Shown here in pieces: positions 8,301 through 17,725 of a stretch of 64,000 bases of DNA. How positions within the stretch are numbered: the stretch's first letter is position 1; every line of letters starts with the position of its first letter. The DNA comes from Nitrosomonas sp. HPC101 (GTDB taxonomy: Bacteria; Pseudomonadota; Gammaproteobacteria; Burkholderiales; Nitrosomonadaceae), in NCBI RefSeq assembly GCF_009833125.1, contig NZ_QRCC01000008.1, positions 62,001 to 126,000 of the forward strand, given 5' to 3'. A model generated the notes under the pieces. That model was given only the letters and a program-made list of their open reading frames with translations, made no database searches and was not told the DNA's origin. Both the position numbers and the translations under genes were made by a program.

Positions 8301-9824
8301 TTACAATGTCTTTGCCGCCGAAAACTCCAGTACTTGCCGGTCGCGCCCGATTGCCGCAACAGCAACGGTGGCACCTTTTTCCTGATAGCGAACCAGACAG
8401 TCGCGCGCAGTAATATCACCTTCAATTTCAATTGCATCCCATGATTGGGCGTGGCCAGCGTAATTGATGGTCAGGTCGTAGTGGACACTCCAGAAAAAGG
8501 GTACATCCTGAAATTTTTTGTTTGCTCCCAGTAAATTTTCAGCAACTGTTTGCCCTTGTCGCTCTGCTACCACCCAATGTTCGATGCGCAATGTCTGGCC
8601 ACTTGCTGCATCATGCCAGCGAGCCACATCACCTGCAGCATAAATACCCGGTACGCTGGTTTGTAGATATTCATCGACCAATATGCCGCGATCAATATGG
8701 ATATCGGCTGATTCAGCCAATGCGGTACGGGGCCGTACACCTATGCCAAGAATGACGAGATCGGCAGCTAGTTTGCTGCCGTTGCTTAATGTCACTGATT
8801 CCGATTCGATGTGCGTCAGGGATGTTTTCATGTGGAATATCACGCCATGTTCTTCATGCAGGCTGCGGATAAAATCACCCAGTTCCGGGCCAAGTACGTT
8901 TTGCAACGGACATTCGTCAAGTGACACAATATGGACATTCAGGCCGCGTACACGTAGAGAAGCCGCCACTTCCAGACCGATAAATCCCGAGCCGAGCACT
9001 ACGGCTGTCCTGGCATTTTTTGCATGCTCAATGATGTGGCGGCTATCGGCAAAAGAACGCAGGGTGAACACATGTGCGCCATCCTGACCGGGAATAGGAG
9101 GCCGAACGGGTTCAGCTCCGGTGGCCAGTACGAGGCGATCGAACGGGAAGCTGCGGCCATCTTTTGTCAGTATCTGATGATTGAGCGTGTCAATGCGCTG
9201 GACAGCGGTATTAAGCTGCAGATCAATATGGTGATCTGTGTAGAAATCTTCCGACCGCAAGGGCATCCATTCTTCAGGTGCAGTACCGGCAAGATAATCT
9301 TTTGACAAGTTGGGACGATCACAAGGTGCATCGGTGTCATCACTTAATAATGTCAGATTTTTCTGGTAACCGCGTCTGCGTAACATTTCTGCACAGGCAA
9401 ATCCTGCTGCGCCACCGCCCACGATCACGATGTTTTCGAGCTGATCCGCGACCGGGACAAGTAGTGCGGGTTGCGGTGTGGCTGTGATCTGGCCGCGGAC
9501 AAAAATATGGTCTCCATCACGTTCAACTTTCCAGCAGGGCAGGGGATCAAAAGCGGGCGCCCTCAGCGCTTCGCCGCTGCGTAATGAAAAACAGGCGTGA
9601 TGCCAAGGACATCGTACCGTATCGCCAACAACCAGGCCCTCTTCCAAAGGGGCTCCGTAATGCGTGCAATTGCCACCAATCGCCATGACATCATTGCCAA
9701 CACGAGCCAGGACTACGGATTCATCGCCCACTTTTCCGCGCAGCAGCTGTTGATTACCAAAATCCGCCAGGGAAATTCCTTTAGTCAGATCCGGTTCTGG
9801 TTTTTTTGTTATATCTGAAGTCAT
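8301..9824 (-). CDS. Rieske-containing FAD/NAD(P)H oxidoreductase (AIF-like)
   Basis: Probable electron-transfer flavoprotein fusing a [2Fe-2S] Rieske domain to a pyridine-nucleotide-disulfide reductase fold, the arrangement of AIF-like proteins. The Rieske ligands CTH (Cys53, His55) and CPWHH (Cys72, His75) are present in the 507-residue product. The FAD-binding motif VIVGGGAAGFACAE follows near residue 133, then an NAD-binding GSGFIGLEVA and the second FAD motif GIYAAGDVA. The ATG at 9822-9824 has AAGGAGA upstream; longer frames add an implausible N-terminus. It stands alone between the repeat element and the fbp promoter region. The physiological acceptor is unknown; detoxification or a ferredoxin-reductase role are both possible. 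Confidence 0.85.
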   Translation of the reverse strand: MTSDITKKPEPDLTKGISLADFGNQQLLRGKVGDESVVLARVGNDVMAIGGNCTHYGAPLEEGLVVGDTVRCPWHHACFSLRSGEALRAPAFDPLPCWKVERDGDHIFVRGQITATPQPALLVPVADQLENIVIVGGGAAGFACAEMLRRRGYQKNLTLLSDDTDAPCDRPNLSKDYLAGTAPEEWMPLRSEDFYTDHHIDLQLNTAVQRIDTLNHQILTKDGRSFPFDRLVLATGAEPVRPPIPGQDGAHVFTLRSFADSRHIIEHAKNARTAVVLGSGFIGLEVAASLRVRGLNVHIVSLDECPLQNVLGPELGDFIRSLHEEHGVIFHMKTSLTHIESESVTLSNGSKLAADLVILGIGVRPRTALAESADIHIDRGILVDEYLQTSVPGIYAAGDVARWHDAASGQTLRIEHWVVAERQGQTVAENLLGANKKFQDVPFFWSVHYDLTINYAGHAQSWDAIEIEGDITARDCLVRYQEKGATVAVAAIGRDRQVLEFSAAKTL

Positions 9825-10168
9825 TGCAATTCTCCTTTCAAAAATCCGGGTGTAAAACTGCCTGATGGTGGGCCGATTGCTTGTTTCATTGCCATCTGAC
9901 AGGTGCCATCTGCTGTGGTAAGTATGGCACATGCAGTCGGAGGGGGTAAAAAAACAGATTGCAAAGGAATCGCTGATTAAATTCCACATGGCCGCACACT
10001 GTGTTTTGCGGATGGAATATAGTCGGTATGCTGGGCTTCGGATCCGGATTTTATGCCGGGAGACAGTGATTTTGGAGAATGGGGCGTGGTAATCGATTTT
10101 TCACACGCTCGCCGGTGTTGCCAAACCAGTATAATCAATGCTTTTTTAATTTATCAAGAGGAAGCATG
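9825..10168. promoter_or_regulatory. Divergent region between Rieske reductase and fbp, with hairpin repeat
   Basis: About 344 bases between two divergent genes, so promoters for both are expected. It contains an 18-base word at 9964-9981 whose exact complement recurs at 63629-63646. Next to it is a nested hairpin: ATTCCA (9981-9986) pairs with TGGAAT (10013-10018), and CCGCA (9993-9997) with TGCGG (10007-10011). The TTTTGCGGATG part of this hairpin recurs near 39470. No regulator site was recognised. Confidence 0.4.
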
Positions 10169-11173
10169 ATGCATACCGGTACTACCCTTACCCAGTTCAT
10201 CATTGAAGATCAGCGTCACATTGCGGGCGCAAGTGGCGATTTCACCGCATTACTGAACGATATTGTGACCGCTATCAAAACTATTTCCAATGCAGTGAAC
10301 AAGGGCGCGCTGATTGGTGTCATGGGGGCGCTGGATACAGAAAATATCCAGGGTGAAACGCAAAAGAAGCTGGATGTGATCACCAATGAAATCATGATTC
10401 AGAGCAATGAGTGGGCCGGTCATCTGGCGGGTATGGCTTCAGAAGAGATGGATGATGTTTATTCGATCCCGAAGCAATATCCGCTGGGAAAATATTTGCT
10501 GGTATTTGATCCATTGGATGGCTCCAGCAACGTTGATATCAATATTTCGGTCGGGACTATTTTTTCGATTTTGCGCGCTCCAGTATCTGGGCAGGCTGCC
10601 AGCATGGAGGATTTTTTGCAGCCCGGCACCAAACAAATCTGCGCCGGCTATGCTTTGTATGGCTCTTCTACCATGCTGGTGCTGACTACGGGGAATGGCG
10701 TTAATGGTTTTACGCTGGATCGCGATATCGGCGAATTCGTGCTGACGCATCCGGGCATGAAAATTCCTGCGGATACCAGGGAGTTCGCTATCAACTCCTC
10801 TAATCAGCGTTTCTGGGAAGCGCCGGTACAGCGGTATGTATCGGAATGCCTGGCAGGCAGTACAGGTCCGCGTGGCCGTGATTTCAATATGCGCTGGGTA
10901 GCTTCAATGGTGGCGGAAGTACATCGCATTCTGACCCGGGGGGGTATTTTTATGTATCCGCGCGATACCAAGGATCCAGCCAAACCTGGCCGACTGCGTT
11001 TGATGTATGAAGCCTGCCCGATGAGTTTTATCGTTGAACAGGCAGGGGGAATATCTTCAACCGGTTACGAGCGTATTCTGGAGATTACACCAGAGAATCT
11101 GCACCAGCGTGTGCCCGTGATTCTGGGCTCAAAAAACGAGGTTGAGGTAGTGCTAAGCTACCACAATACCTGA
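10169..11173 (+). CDS. fbp: Fructose-1,6-bisphosphatase, class 1
   Basis: Hydrolyses fructose-1,6-bisphosphate to fructose-6-phosphate in gluconeogenesis and in the Calvin cycle; the latter would matter in an autotroph. The product of about 334 residues has the metal-binding motif [10 protein letters not shown], the active-site stretch [23 protein letters not shown], and the N-terminal TLTQFI start of the family. Of two adjacent ATGs (10166 and 10169), the second is better spaced from AGAGGAAG. No rubisco or other Calvin-cycle gene is in the window, so the carbon-fixation role is inference. Confidence 0.94.
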   Translation: MHTGTTLTQFIIEDQRHIAGASGDFTALLNDIVTAIKTISNAVNKGALIGVMGALDTENIQGETQKKLDVITNEIMIQSNEWAGHLAGMASEEMDDVYSIPKQYPLGKYLLVFDPLDGSSNVDINISVGTIFSILRAPVSGQAASMEDFLQPGTKQICAGYALYGSSTMLVLTTGNGVNGFTLDRDIGEFVLTHPGMKIPADTREFAINSSNQRFWEAPVQRYVSECLAGSTGPRGRDFNMRWVASMVAEVHRILTRGGIFMYPRDTKDPAKPGRLRLMYEACPMSFIVEQAGGISSTGYERILEITPENLHQRVPVILGSKNEVEVVLSYHNT

Positions 11174-11331
11174 TGATTTGGTAACCTTTGGGCGCCTGCG
11201 CGCCGCTCATTATCCAGAGAACCTCTGATTGAACCTCACATGCAGGAGAGGTGACATCTACTGGGATCCATACAACTTCCGGCCTCGGGATGATGCGTTT
11301 GTCGGGGCACATTTTGTTATTACCTCGCGTT

Positions 11332-11841
11332 TCAAGCAAAATTCAGAGGCAGGGTGTTTTCCAGTAGTCCAAGCGTGCCTTGCAGAGCTATGGCGACGGA
11401 TTGTCGCCGGATGGCTTCGCGGTCGCCGCTGAGGTGACAGGTTCTGCTGTTTGCAGATTTTATGAGTGCAGTTTTAAGCACCCAGGCGAAACACACGGTT
11501 CCAACCGGTTTTTCTGCAGAGCCGCCGGAGGGCCCGGCGATGCCGGTTACGGACACTGCAATTTGTGCCTGGCTCATGGTGAGCGCGCCTTGTGCCATTT
11601 CGCGCGCGGTTTGTTCGGATACAGCGCCAAACTGTGTCAGCGTTAGTAGTTGTACGCGTAACATTTGTTGTTTGGATAAATTGCTGTAGGTAATGAAGCC
11701 GCGGTCGTACCAATCGGAGCTGCCGGAGATCGCGGTGATGATCTGTCCGATCCAGCCGCCAGTACAGGATTCTGCCGAAACCAGTTTTAGTGTGTTGTCT
11801 TTGAGTGCCTGTCCGGTTTGCCAGGCGAGTTCCAGCAACAT
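11332..11841 (-). CDS. pncC: Nicotinamide-nucleotide amidohydrolase PncC (CinA C-terminal domain)
   Basis: Deamidates nicotinamide mononucleotide to recycle NAD. The 169-residue product is a stand-alone CinA C-terminal domain with the signature LVSAESCTGGW, the stretch YDRGFITYSN, and SVTGIAGPSGG followed by KPVGTVCF. ATG 11839-11841 gives the family's normal N-terminus; a TTG overlapping the pgpA stop would add eleven residues. It is the third gene of a thiL-pgpA-pncC operon. The last six residues (LPLNFA) lie in a TCAGAGG-containing stretch that resembles the end of the small repeats, so the C-terminus may have been reshaped by an insertion. Confidence 0.9.
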   Translation of the reverse strand: MLLELAWQTGQALKDNTLKLVSAESCTGGWIGQIITAISGSSDWYDRGFITYSNLSKQQMLRVQLLTLTQFGAVSEQTAREMAQGALTMSQAQIAVSVTGIAGPSGGSAEKPVGTVCFAWVLKTALIKSANSRTCHLSGDREAIRRQSVAIALQGTLGLLENTLPLNFA

Positions 11842-11870
11842 TTTATCATCCGGAATGATTGGAGCTTCAC

Positions 11871-12413
11871 TCAAAAGTAGCTCTCGTACAAAACCATTGA
11901 TTTCCAGCCCGCGAGACAAAGCAGGGTATAAAATGCTGCCAGCAAGTCATCCAGCATGACACCCAATCCTCCTTTGAGCTTGCTGTCCAGATAGCCGATG
12001 GGTGCGGGTTTGACAATATCAAAAAACCGAAACAGCAGGAAAGCGGCAAGCTGCCAGCCCCAGTGGGCTGGTGTGAAAAACAGGATCAGCATGAAGGCGA
12101 CGATTTCATCCCATACCATGCCGGAATGATCGGGGGAATTGAGAGCCCGTCCGGTGACTGCACATGCCCAGATGCCCATGATGAAAAAAACATCAATGAT
12201 CAGCAGCAGCGAAGCAGGTTCGAGAATCGAATCCAGAAGCTGGTAGAGCGGAATGGCGGCAAGCGTGCCGAAAGTACCTGGCGCATAGCGGATGAGGCCG
12301 ACACCAGCGCCCATTGCAATGAAATGTGCAAGCCGGACGTGCACAAAGGTGATATCTGGTTTGAGCGGTGTTTGGCGTTGTGGCGAATAGTCATCGTGTA
12401 AGGAAGTGATCAT
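11871..12413 (-). CDS. pgpA: Phosphatidylglycerophosphatase A
   Basis: Inner-membrane enzyme that removes the phosphate from phosphatidylglycerophosphate to give phosphatidylglycerol. The 180-residue product has the family signature YAPGTFGTLAAIPLYQLL, and later WDEIVAFMLIL and FRFFDIVKPAPIGYLD, with about four hydrophobic helices. The start overlaps the thiL stop by about 20 bases, indicating translational coupling within the thiL-pgpA-pncC operon. thiL-pgpA pairing is common in proteobacteria. Confidence 0.92.
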   Translation of the reverse strand: MITSLHDDYSPQRQTPLKPDITFVHVRLAHFIAMGAGVGLIRYAPGTFGTLAAIPLYQLLDSILEPASLLLIIDVFFIMGIWACAVTGRALNSPDHSGMVWDEIVAFMLILFFTPAHWGWQLAAFLLFRFFDIVKPAPIGYLDSKLKGGLGVMLDDLLAAFYTLLCLAGWKSMVLYESYF

Positions 12414-13368
12414 AGCCTTTTTTATTGAAAATGAGCGGGCTGCCGCTGGTGTTCAGTACAGTCAATCCTTTTCCCGGCACTATTTCTCCGATGCGAGAAA
12501 GTTTTATACCGGCTTGTCGTGCAATGAGATCGCGTCTGTTTTTCGGCACAGTGAAACACAGTTCGTAATCATCACCGCCTGATAATAAACAGTCAATAGC
12601 CAATTGCCGGGCAGCATTTTCCGGCTGTAGCCTGTTTTTCAATGCTGGGGAACAGGGGATGCAATTGAAATCGATTGTAGCGGCAACCTCGGAGCGTTTC
12701 AGAATATGTCCGAGATCGGCCAGCAGGCCATCAGAGAGATCAATCGCACTGTGTGCCACATTTACCAGTGCCTTTCCAAGAGTGACACGAGGGGCGGGGG
12801 TGTGCAAGGCGGACAGACAGGAAGCGGCTTCCTGTTCTGTCAGCGGTATGCGTTGTTGCAGAAATTGTAATGCCAGAGCGGCATCGCCCAGAAAACCGGA
12901 TACCCAGATATCGTCTCCCGGCCTGGCGCCGCTTCGCTGAAGTGCCTTGCCCCGTTCAACCTCGCCAATGATCTGCACACTGATATTGAGCGGGCCACAG
13001 GTCGTATCTCCACCAATCAGCTCGATCTGATACTGATCTGCCAGTGCGAAAAAACCACTGGAAAAAGCCTTGAGCCAGGCATCATCCTGTGCAATTGTTT
13101 CAGTTAATGTCAGGGAGAGTGTTATCCAGCGCGGTGTGGCACCCATGGCAGCCATATCGGAAAGATTAACAGCCAGCACCTTGTGGCCGAGTGTGGCAGG
13201 CTCGGTATCAGGGAAAAAATGTCGTCCTGCAACCAGTGTGTCAACCGATATTGCCCAGTCCGTTTCTGCTTTGCAGGCAATCAGTGCGGCATCATCTCCT
13301 GGCCCCAGCAGTGCATCGCATGCAGGACGTGAAAAATAGCGATCAATGATATTAAATTCGGAGTTCAT
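12391..13368 (-). CDS. thiL: Thiamine-monophosphate kinase
   Basis: Phosphorylates thiamine monophosphate to thiamine diphosphate, the last step of vitamin B1 cofactor synthesis. The 325-residue product has the ThiL/PurM-fold motif LGPGDDAALI near the N-terminus, followed by VNLSDMAAMGATPRW, GGDTTCGPL, AIDLSDGLLAD and SGGDDYELCF, all in the expected order. It is first in the thiL-pgpA-pncC operon. The region upstream is shared with the divergent DUF192 gene. Confidence 0.94.
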   Translation of the reverse strand: MNSEFNIIDRYFSRPACDALLGPGDDAALIACKAETDWAISVDTLVAGRHFFPDTEPATLGHKVLAVNLSDMAAMGATPRWITLSLTLTETIAQDDAWLKAFSSGFFALADQYQIELIGGDTTCGPLNISVQIIGEVERGKALQRSGARPGDDIWVSGFLGDAALALQFLQQRIPLTEQEAASCLSALHTPAPRVTLGKALVNVAHSAIDLSDGLLADLGHILKRSEVAATIDFNCIPCSPALKNRLQPENAARQLAIDCLLSGGDDYELCFTVPKNRRDLIARQAGIKLSRIGEIVPGKGLTVLNTSGSPLIFNKKGYDHFLTR

Positions 13369-13449
13369 AGCTATTTCACTTATGGAAAAATATTAAAATG
13401 TGTTAGAGGCAGTTGATGTTGTTCCATTTTAGCTGTGCGAGCGTTAAGG

Positions 13450-13923
13450 ATGAAAGAACAAAAATACCAGCAAATATCGAGAATCTGCCTTGTGGTGTTA
13501 TTAACAGCTTATTGTCAGTTAAATGTGGCGGGAGCAGAAGATCGTTGGCTGCCAGTCGTGACGCTCGGTATTCTGGAGCATACAATCATTGCCGAGGTGG
13601 CAGATACAGCTTCCAAACGTTCGACAGGATTGATGCACCGCACATATCTGCCGGAAGACAGTGGCATGCTGTTTATCTTTCCGACAACCGGCATTCACTG
13701 CATGTGGATGAAAGATACTGTTCTTCCTTTGAGTGTTGCTTTTCTGGATGAAGCAAAAAAAATTGTCAATATTGCTGAGATGATTCCAGAGACTTTGATT
13801 CCCCACTGTTCTGTCCGTGCTGCCCGTTATGCGCTGGAAATGAACACTGGCTGGTTCGCCGCACGAAAAATCAAAGTGGGAGATCGGCTCACAGGCGCTA
13901 TAAATTCCGACAATATGCAGTAG
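13450..13923 (+). CDS. Exported DUF192 family protein
   Basis: Small secreted or periplasmic protein of the DUF192 family, whose function is not established. The 157-residue product has a signal peptide (hydrophobic ICLVVLLTAYCQLNVAG). The typical domain follows: ADTASKRSTGLMHRTYLPEDSGMLF is preceded by the VEVA-like start, and later come HCMWMKDTVLPLSVAFLDE and the AARYALEMNTGW signature. ATG 13450 follows TAAGG closely; a GTG at 13435 could add five residues. It is divergent from thiL and appears monocistronic. Confidence 0.83.
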   Translation: MKEQKYQQISRICLVVLLTAYCQLNVAGAEDRWLPVVTLGILEHTIIAEVADTASKRSTGLMHRTYLPEDSGMLFIFPTTGIHCMWMKDTVLPLSVAFLDEAKKIVNIAEMIPETLIPHCSVRAARYALEMNTGWFAARKIKVGDRLTGAINSDNMQ

Positions 13924-14565
13924 AAAGCCTGCATGAAGATTATGCGGGCTGTCATGGATGTGTACGCACCATCTCGTGGTGGACTGCCCCCGCCTTTCGT
14001 ATATAAAATCTAAAATTCCTATTTGTGTTTGGGGTGCCTGGAAAAGGATTGCGAATGAGACGTATGGCGCTCTCATTTTTATTCAATTGTCATGATACAA
14101 TTTGACTCCCGTTGGAAACAGTTACTGAGCTCCCGAAAGAGATGTAATTCGCCTCAGCAGATCACGCGCTATTGTTGTATATTGAAACGGACAGGAGTTT
14201 TTTCAATCACTCGGAAACGAAGAGATAGGAAATGAAATACTGTTTCACCAATGGTATTGATTTAGCTATCGCATCATTGATCAAGGGTTGGGACAATTTA
14301 TTTTCGGGGGTAATCTCGAATTATCACTCATTGAGCCGACGCTATGATTACCGCTATCGATTCCATTACTCTAATGACCGGCTTGACCACCGAACCGGAT
14401 GTTTTCTACCTTGTTGCTGAGCCTGATCGGAGCGATTGTTCGACGCCAGGCATCATGTACGGATATATGGTGACGGTTAAATTGAGGATAGCAGTGCAGG
14501 CAGCCATAGCTGCTATCTGCAGCAGGTGTTTCCGGATCAATTGCGGCAGATAGGAGGCGGAAAGT
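13924..14565. other. 642-base gap before sulP
   Basis: No gene is convincing here. A 62-codon frame (14232-14420, plus strand) starts after GATAGGAA but its product is not recognised. A small hairpin GCAGC-CATA-GCTGC lies at about 14500-14513, 50 bases before the sulP start. The rest is unremarkable A/T-rich sequence, perhaps a long leader or a decayed gene. Confidence 0.35.
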
Positions 14566-16227
14566 ATGTTTGCCATCATTGAGGCCAAACGGGCCGGACT
14601 TCTCACTAGGCCGCACTGGGCCAGGAATCTGGTTGCAGGAGTTATTGTAGGCATTGTGGCTTTGCCGCTGGCGATGGCGTTTGCCATTGCTTCAGGCGTT
14701 AAACCGGAACAAGGGCTGTATACCGCGATTATTGCCGGTCTGGTGGTGTCGATATTTGGCGGAAGCCGTACCCAGATTGCTGGCCCTACCGGCGCTTTTA
14801 TCGTGATCCTTTCAGGAATTGTGGCGGAGCACGGTGTCGATGGATTGCAGTTGGCAACGCTCATGGCCGGAGTAATTCTTTGTCTGCTCGGTGTTGCCCG
14901 TATGGGCGGCGTTATCCGTTATATCCCTCTGCCGGTTATCATGGGTTTCACTGCCGGAATCGGAGTGGTTATCTGGGTAGATCAATGGCCAGGCTTTTTT
15001 GGATTGCCGGCAGTACAGGGGCATTATTTCCATGAAAAATTCTGGTTTATGCTACAGCGTTTCTCCAGTCTGGATTTGTTGACCACTGTATTTGGCGTCG
15101 GATCGCTGATTCTGATGCTGTTACCGCGCAATGTTCGCTGGTTGCGCCATATACCGGGACCTTTGCTGGTGCTGGTGGTGGCAACTATTATTCAGGGGAT
15201 TTTTCATTTTCCGCAACTGGCTACTGTCGGGAGTACTTTTGGCGAAATTCCACGCAGTCTGCCAGCATTTGTATGGCCACAGTGGTCTCTCGACAAACTG
15301 ATTGATCTGACGGGACCGGCATTTGCCATCGCGATGCTCGGGGCCATCGAATCTCTGCTTTCAGCTGTCGTGGCGGACAGTATGGCAAATACTCGCCATG
15401 ATTCTAACGCCGAGCTGATCGGTCAGGGGGCTGCCAATATTCTTTCACCATTATTCGGTGGTATTGCGGCGACTGGCGCTATCGCACGAACGGCTACCAA
15501 TATTCGCAGCGGCGGCAACAGCCCGCTGGCCGGCATAATCCATTCTGTTACCTTGGTGCTGATTTTATTGCTGCTGGCGCCATTGGCACGTGATATTCCT
15601 CTGGCGGCACTGGCTGCCATATTGTTCGTGGTTGCCTGGGATATGAGCGAGATGCCGCGTGTCATCCGATTGATACGCCGTGCGCCGCAGGCTGATGTTG
15701 TTATTCTGCTGGTCACTTTTCTATTGACGGTTTTTGTTGACCTGGTAGTTGCGGTCAATATCGGGATTGCTCTTGCAGTTTTGCATTTTCTGCGTCGTAT
15801 GGCAGAAAGTTCCGATGTGATTCCGCAGACTCGCGAAGCTTTGTGTGAGGAACTGGGCGGTACCGACCCGGTGATAAATGCGCAACAACCAGAGCTGGAA
15901 ATTTTTAAAGTACGTGGCCCGCTGTTTTTTGCTGCAGTGGAACACCTGAAAAGCACTTTGGAAGCTTCCCAGGCTGAAGTGGTGGTACTTCGGCTGGAGC
16001 AGGTTCCCTTTATGGATGTGACTGCGATCCAGGTGTTGGATCGGATCGTGATGGATTTTCAGGCGCGTGGTGCTTGTCTGATATTATGTGGTGCCAATGT
16101 TCGTGTCGCACGTAAATTACGTAATATGGGGATAGTTGATCGGCTGGGTCCGGATGGATTCCAGCCTGATCTGCAGAAAGCGATGGATTATTTATACGAA
16201 CGATACTGCCAACCGCAGATTGACTGA
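14566..16227 (+). CDS. SulP family inorganic-anion transporter with STAS domain
   Basis: Inner-membrane transporter of the SLC26/SulP family, moving sulfate, bicarbonate or another anion. The 553-residue product has about 12-14 transmembrane segments. Family motifs include LPLAMAFAIASGVKPEQGLY, GSRTQIAGPTGAFIV and IARTATNIRSG. A C-terminal STAS domain spans about residues 445-545 (VVVLRLEQVPFMDVTAIQVL). AGGAGGCGGAA precedes ATG 14566, a strong ribosome site. In ammonia oxidisers such proteins are plausible bicarbonate transporters, but sulfate is equally possible; the sequence does not decide. The stop is seven bases from the convergent ffh stop. Confidence 0.9.
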   Translation: MFAIIEAKRAGLLTRPHWARNLVAGVIVGIVALPLAMAFAIASGVKPEQGLYTAIIAGLVVSIFGGSRTQIAGPTGAFIVILSGIVAEHGVDGLQLATLMAGVILCLLGVARMGGVIRYIPLPVIMGFTAGIGVVIWVDQWPGFFGLPAVQGHYFHEKFWFMLQRFSSLDLLTTVFGVGSLILMLLPRNVRWLRHIPGPLLVLVVATIIQGIFHFPQLATVGSTFGEIPRSLPAFVWPQWSLDKLIDLTGPAFAIAMLGAIESLLSAVVADSMANTRHDSNAELIGQGAANILSPLFGGIAATGAIARTATNIRSGGNSPLAGIIHSVTLVLILLLLAPLARDIPLAALAAILFVVAWDMSEMPRVIRLIRRAPQADVVILLVTFLLTVFVDLVVAVNIGIALAVLHFLRRMAESSDVIPQTREALCEELGGTDPVINAQQPELEIFKVRGPLFFAAVEHLKSTLEASQAEVVVLRLEQVPFMDVTAIQVLDRIVMDFQARGACLILCGANVRVARKLRNMGIVDRLGPDGFQPDLQKAMDYLYERYCQPQID

Positions 16228-16233
16228 TCAACA

Positions 16234-17583
16234 CTATCGCATGTTCGGCAGTATGCCTTTGACGGCCCGCATCATTTTTGCCATACCTCCTTTGTGCATC
16301 ATTTTCATCATTTTGCGTGCCTGTTCAAATTGTGAGAGCAGGCGGTTGACTTCCTGTACAGAAACGCCGGAGCCAGCAGCAATGCGACGCTTGCGGGATG
16401 CTTTTATAATCTCTGGTTTGGTTCGTTCTCTGGGTGTCATGGAGTTGATGATACCTTCAGTGCGGTTGATGGTTTTTTCATCAACATTCATGTTTTGGGC
16501 GGCCTGGTTCAACTGGTAAGGCAGTTTTTCCAGCATGGCGCTCATCCCGCCCATTTTTTTCATTTGCTGAAACTGTTGCTGAAAATCGTTGAGATCAAAA
16601 TTTTTGCCTGATTTCATTTTTTTCATCAGGCGTTCTGTTTCTTTCTGATCCGAAGTTCGCTGTGCTTCCTCGATCAGTCCAAGCACGTCTCCCATACCCA
16701 GGATACGTGAAGCCATGCGATCGGGATGAAATGGTTCCAGTCCGTTCAGCTTCTCGGTGACACCGGCAAATTTGATTGGCTTACCGGTGATGTGCCGGAC
16801 GGATAGTGCCGCACCTCCGCGCGCATCTCCATCCAGCTTGGTGAGAATCACACCCGTCAGTGGCAGTACTTCAGCAAAGGCTTTGGCTGTATTGACCGCA
16901 TCCTGACCCTGCATGGCATCGACGACAAACAGGGTTTCGACCGGTTTCAGCAATTGTTCCAGCTCGCTGATTTCCTGCATCATAGCTTCATCGATACCCA
17001 GTCTCCCGGCGGTATCGACAATTACCACGTCGTGATGATGCTTGCGTGCAAAATCCAGCGCAGCGGTACAAATTTCAGCAGGCCGCTGACTGGTTTGTAC
17101 TGGGAAAAAATCAGCTCCGGTTTGTTCAGCCAGCAACATCAACTGATCGATTGCAGCAGGGCGATAAACGTCGCAGGATACCAGCAATACTTTTTTCTTT
17201 TTCTGCTCCATCAGCCACTTCGCTAGCTTGCCGCTGCTGGTGGTTTTCCCGGCGCCCTGCAATCCCGCCATTAAAATGACAGCAGGCGGAGCGGTATTCA
17301 GGTTGAGTTCTGATTTTTCTCCACCCATGATGGCAACCAATTCATCGTGGACAACGCCGATCAGCGCTTGTCCGGGAGAAAGTTTATCCAGCACTTCGTG
17401 GCCGATTGCGCGCTGTCTGACTCGTTCGATGAATATTTTGATTACCGGCAAGGCTACGTCTGCCTCGATCAAGGCCATGCGCACCTCGCGCAGTGCATCC
17501 TGGATATTGCTTTCGGTCAGGCGTGCTTCGCCACGCAATGTTTTGATGACACCGGAAAGTCGTTCGGTCAAATTGTCAAACAT
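16234..17583 (-). CDS. ffh: Signal recognition particle protein Ffh
   Basis: GTPase that with 4.5S RNA targets nascent membrane proteins to the Sec translocon. The 449-residue product has the N-terminal helical domain, P-loop GLQGAGKTTSSGKLA, DVYRPAAIDQL, DTAGRLG, TKLDGDARGG, and a Met-rich C-terminal M domain (MKKMKSGKNF, FEQARKMMKMMHKGGMAKMM). All GTPase motifs are intact and the length is normal. It is divergent from the CcsA/YpjD-like gene, the usual betaproteobacterial pair. Confidence 0.96.
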   Translation of the reverse strand: MFDNLTERLSGVIKTLRGEARLTESNIQDALREVRMALIEADVALPVIKIFIERVRQRAIGHEVLDKLSPGQALIGVVHDELVAIMGGEKSELNLNTAPPAVILMAGLQGAGKTTSSGKLAKWLMEQKKKKVLLVSCDVYRPAAIDQLMLLAEQTGADFFPVQTSQRPAEICTAALDFARKHHHDVVIVDTAGRLGIDEAMMQEISELEQLLKPVETLFVVDAMQGQDAVNTAKAFAEVLPLTGVILTKLDGDARGGAALSVRHITGKPIKFAGVTEKLNGLEPFHPDRMASRILGMGDVLGLIEEAQRTSDQKETERLMKKMKSGKNFDLNDFQQQFQQMKKMGGMSAMLEKLPYQLNQAAQNMNVDEKTINRTEGIINSMTPRERTKPEIIKASRKRRIAAGSGVSVQEVNRLLSQFEQARKMMKMMHKGGMAKMMRAVKGILPNMR

Positions 17584-17725
17584 GTAAACTCCTGTAGAAA
17601 CGGTATTTGCAGATGAGAGTTGTTCCCTGTGCTAAACTTTATGGAAACTGTCAAACAGCACTTCAGCTTTGTCCGGACGAAGGGTAGACTGGTTGTTTTC
17701 CACCAATTGTTCAGATCGATTGCCA

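Noticed and set aside
11229-11432. Frame starting CRRGDIYW, resembling the start of a MazF-like toxin
   Set aside because: Only the RGDIYW word fits; the rest lacks the family core, the frame runs into pncC antisense, and no antitoxin gene is present.
14232-14420. 62-residue frame upstream of sulP as a real gene
   Set aside because: It has a fair ribosome site, but the protein is not recognised and its composition is unremarkable; kept only as part of the gap description.
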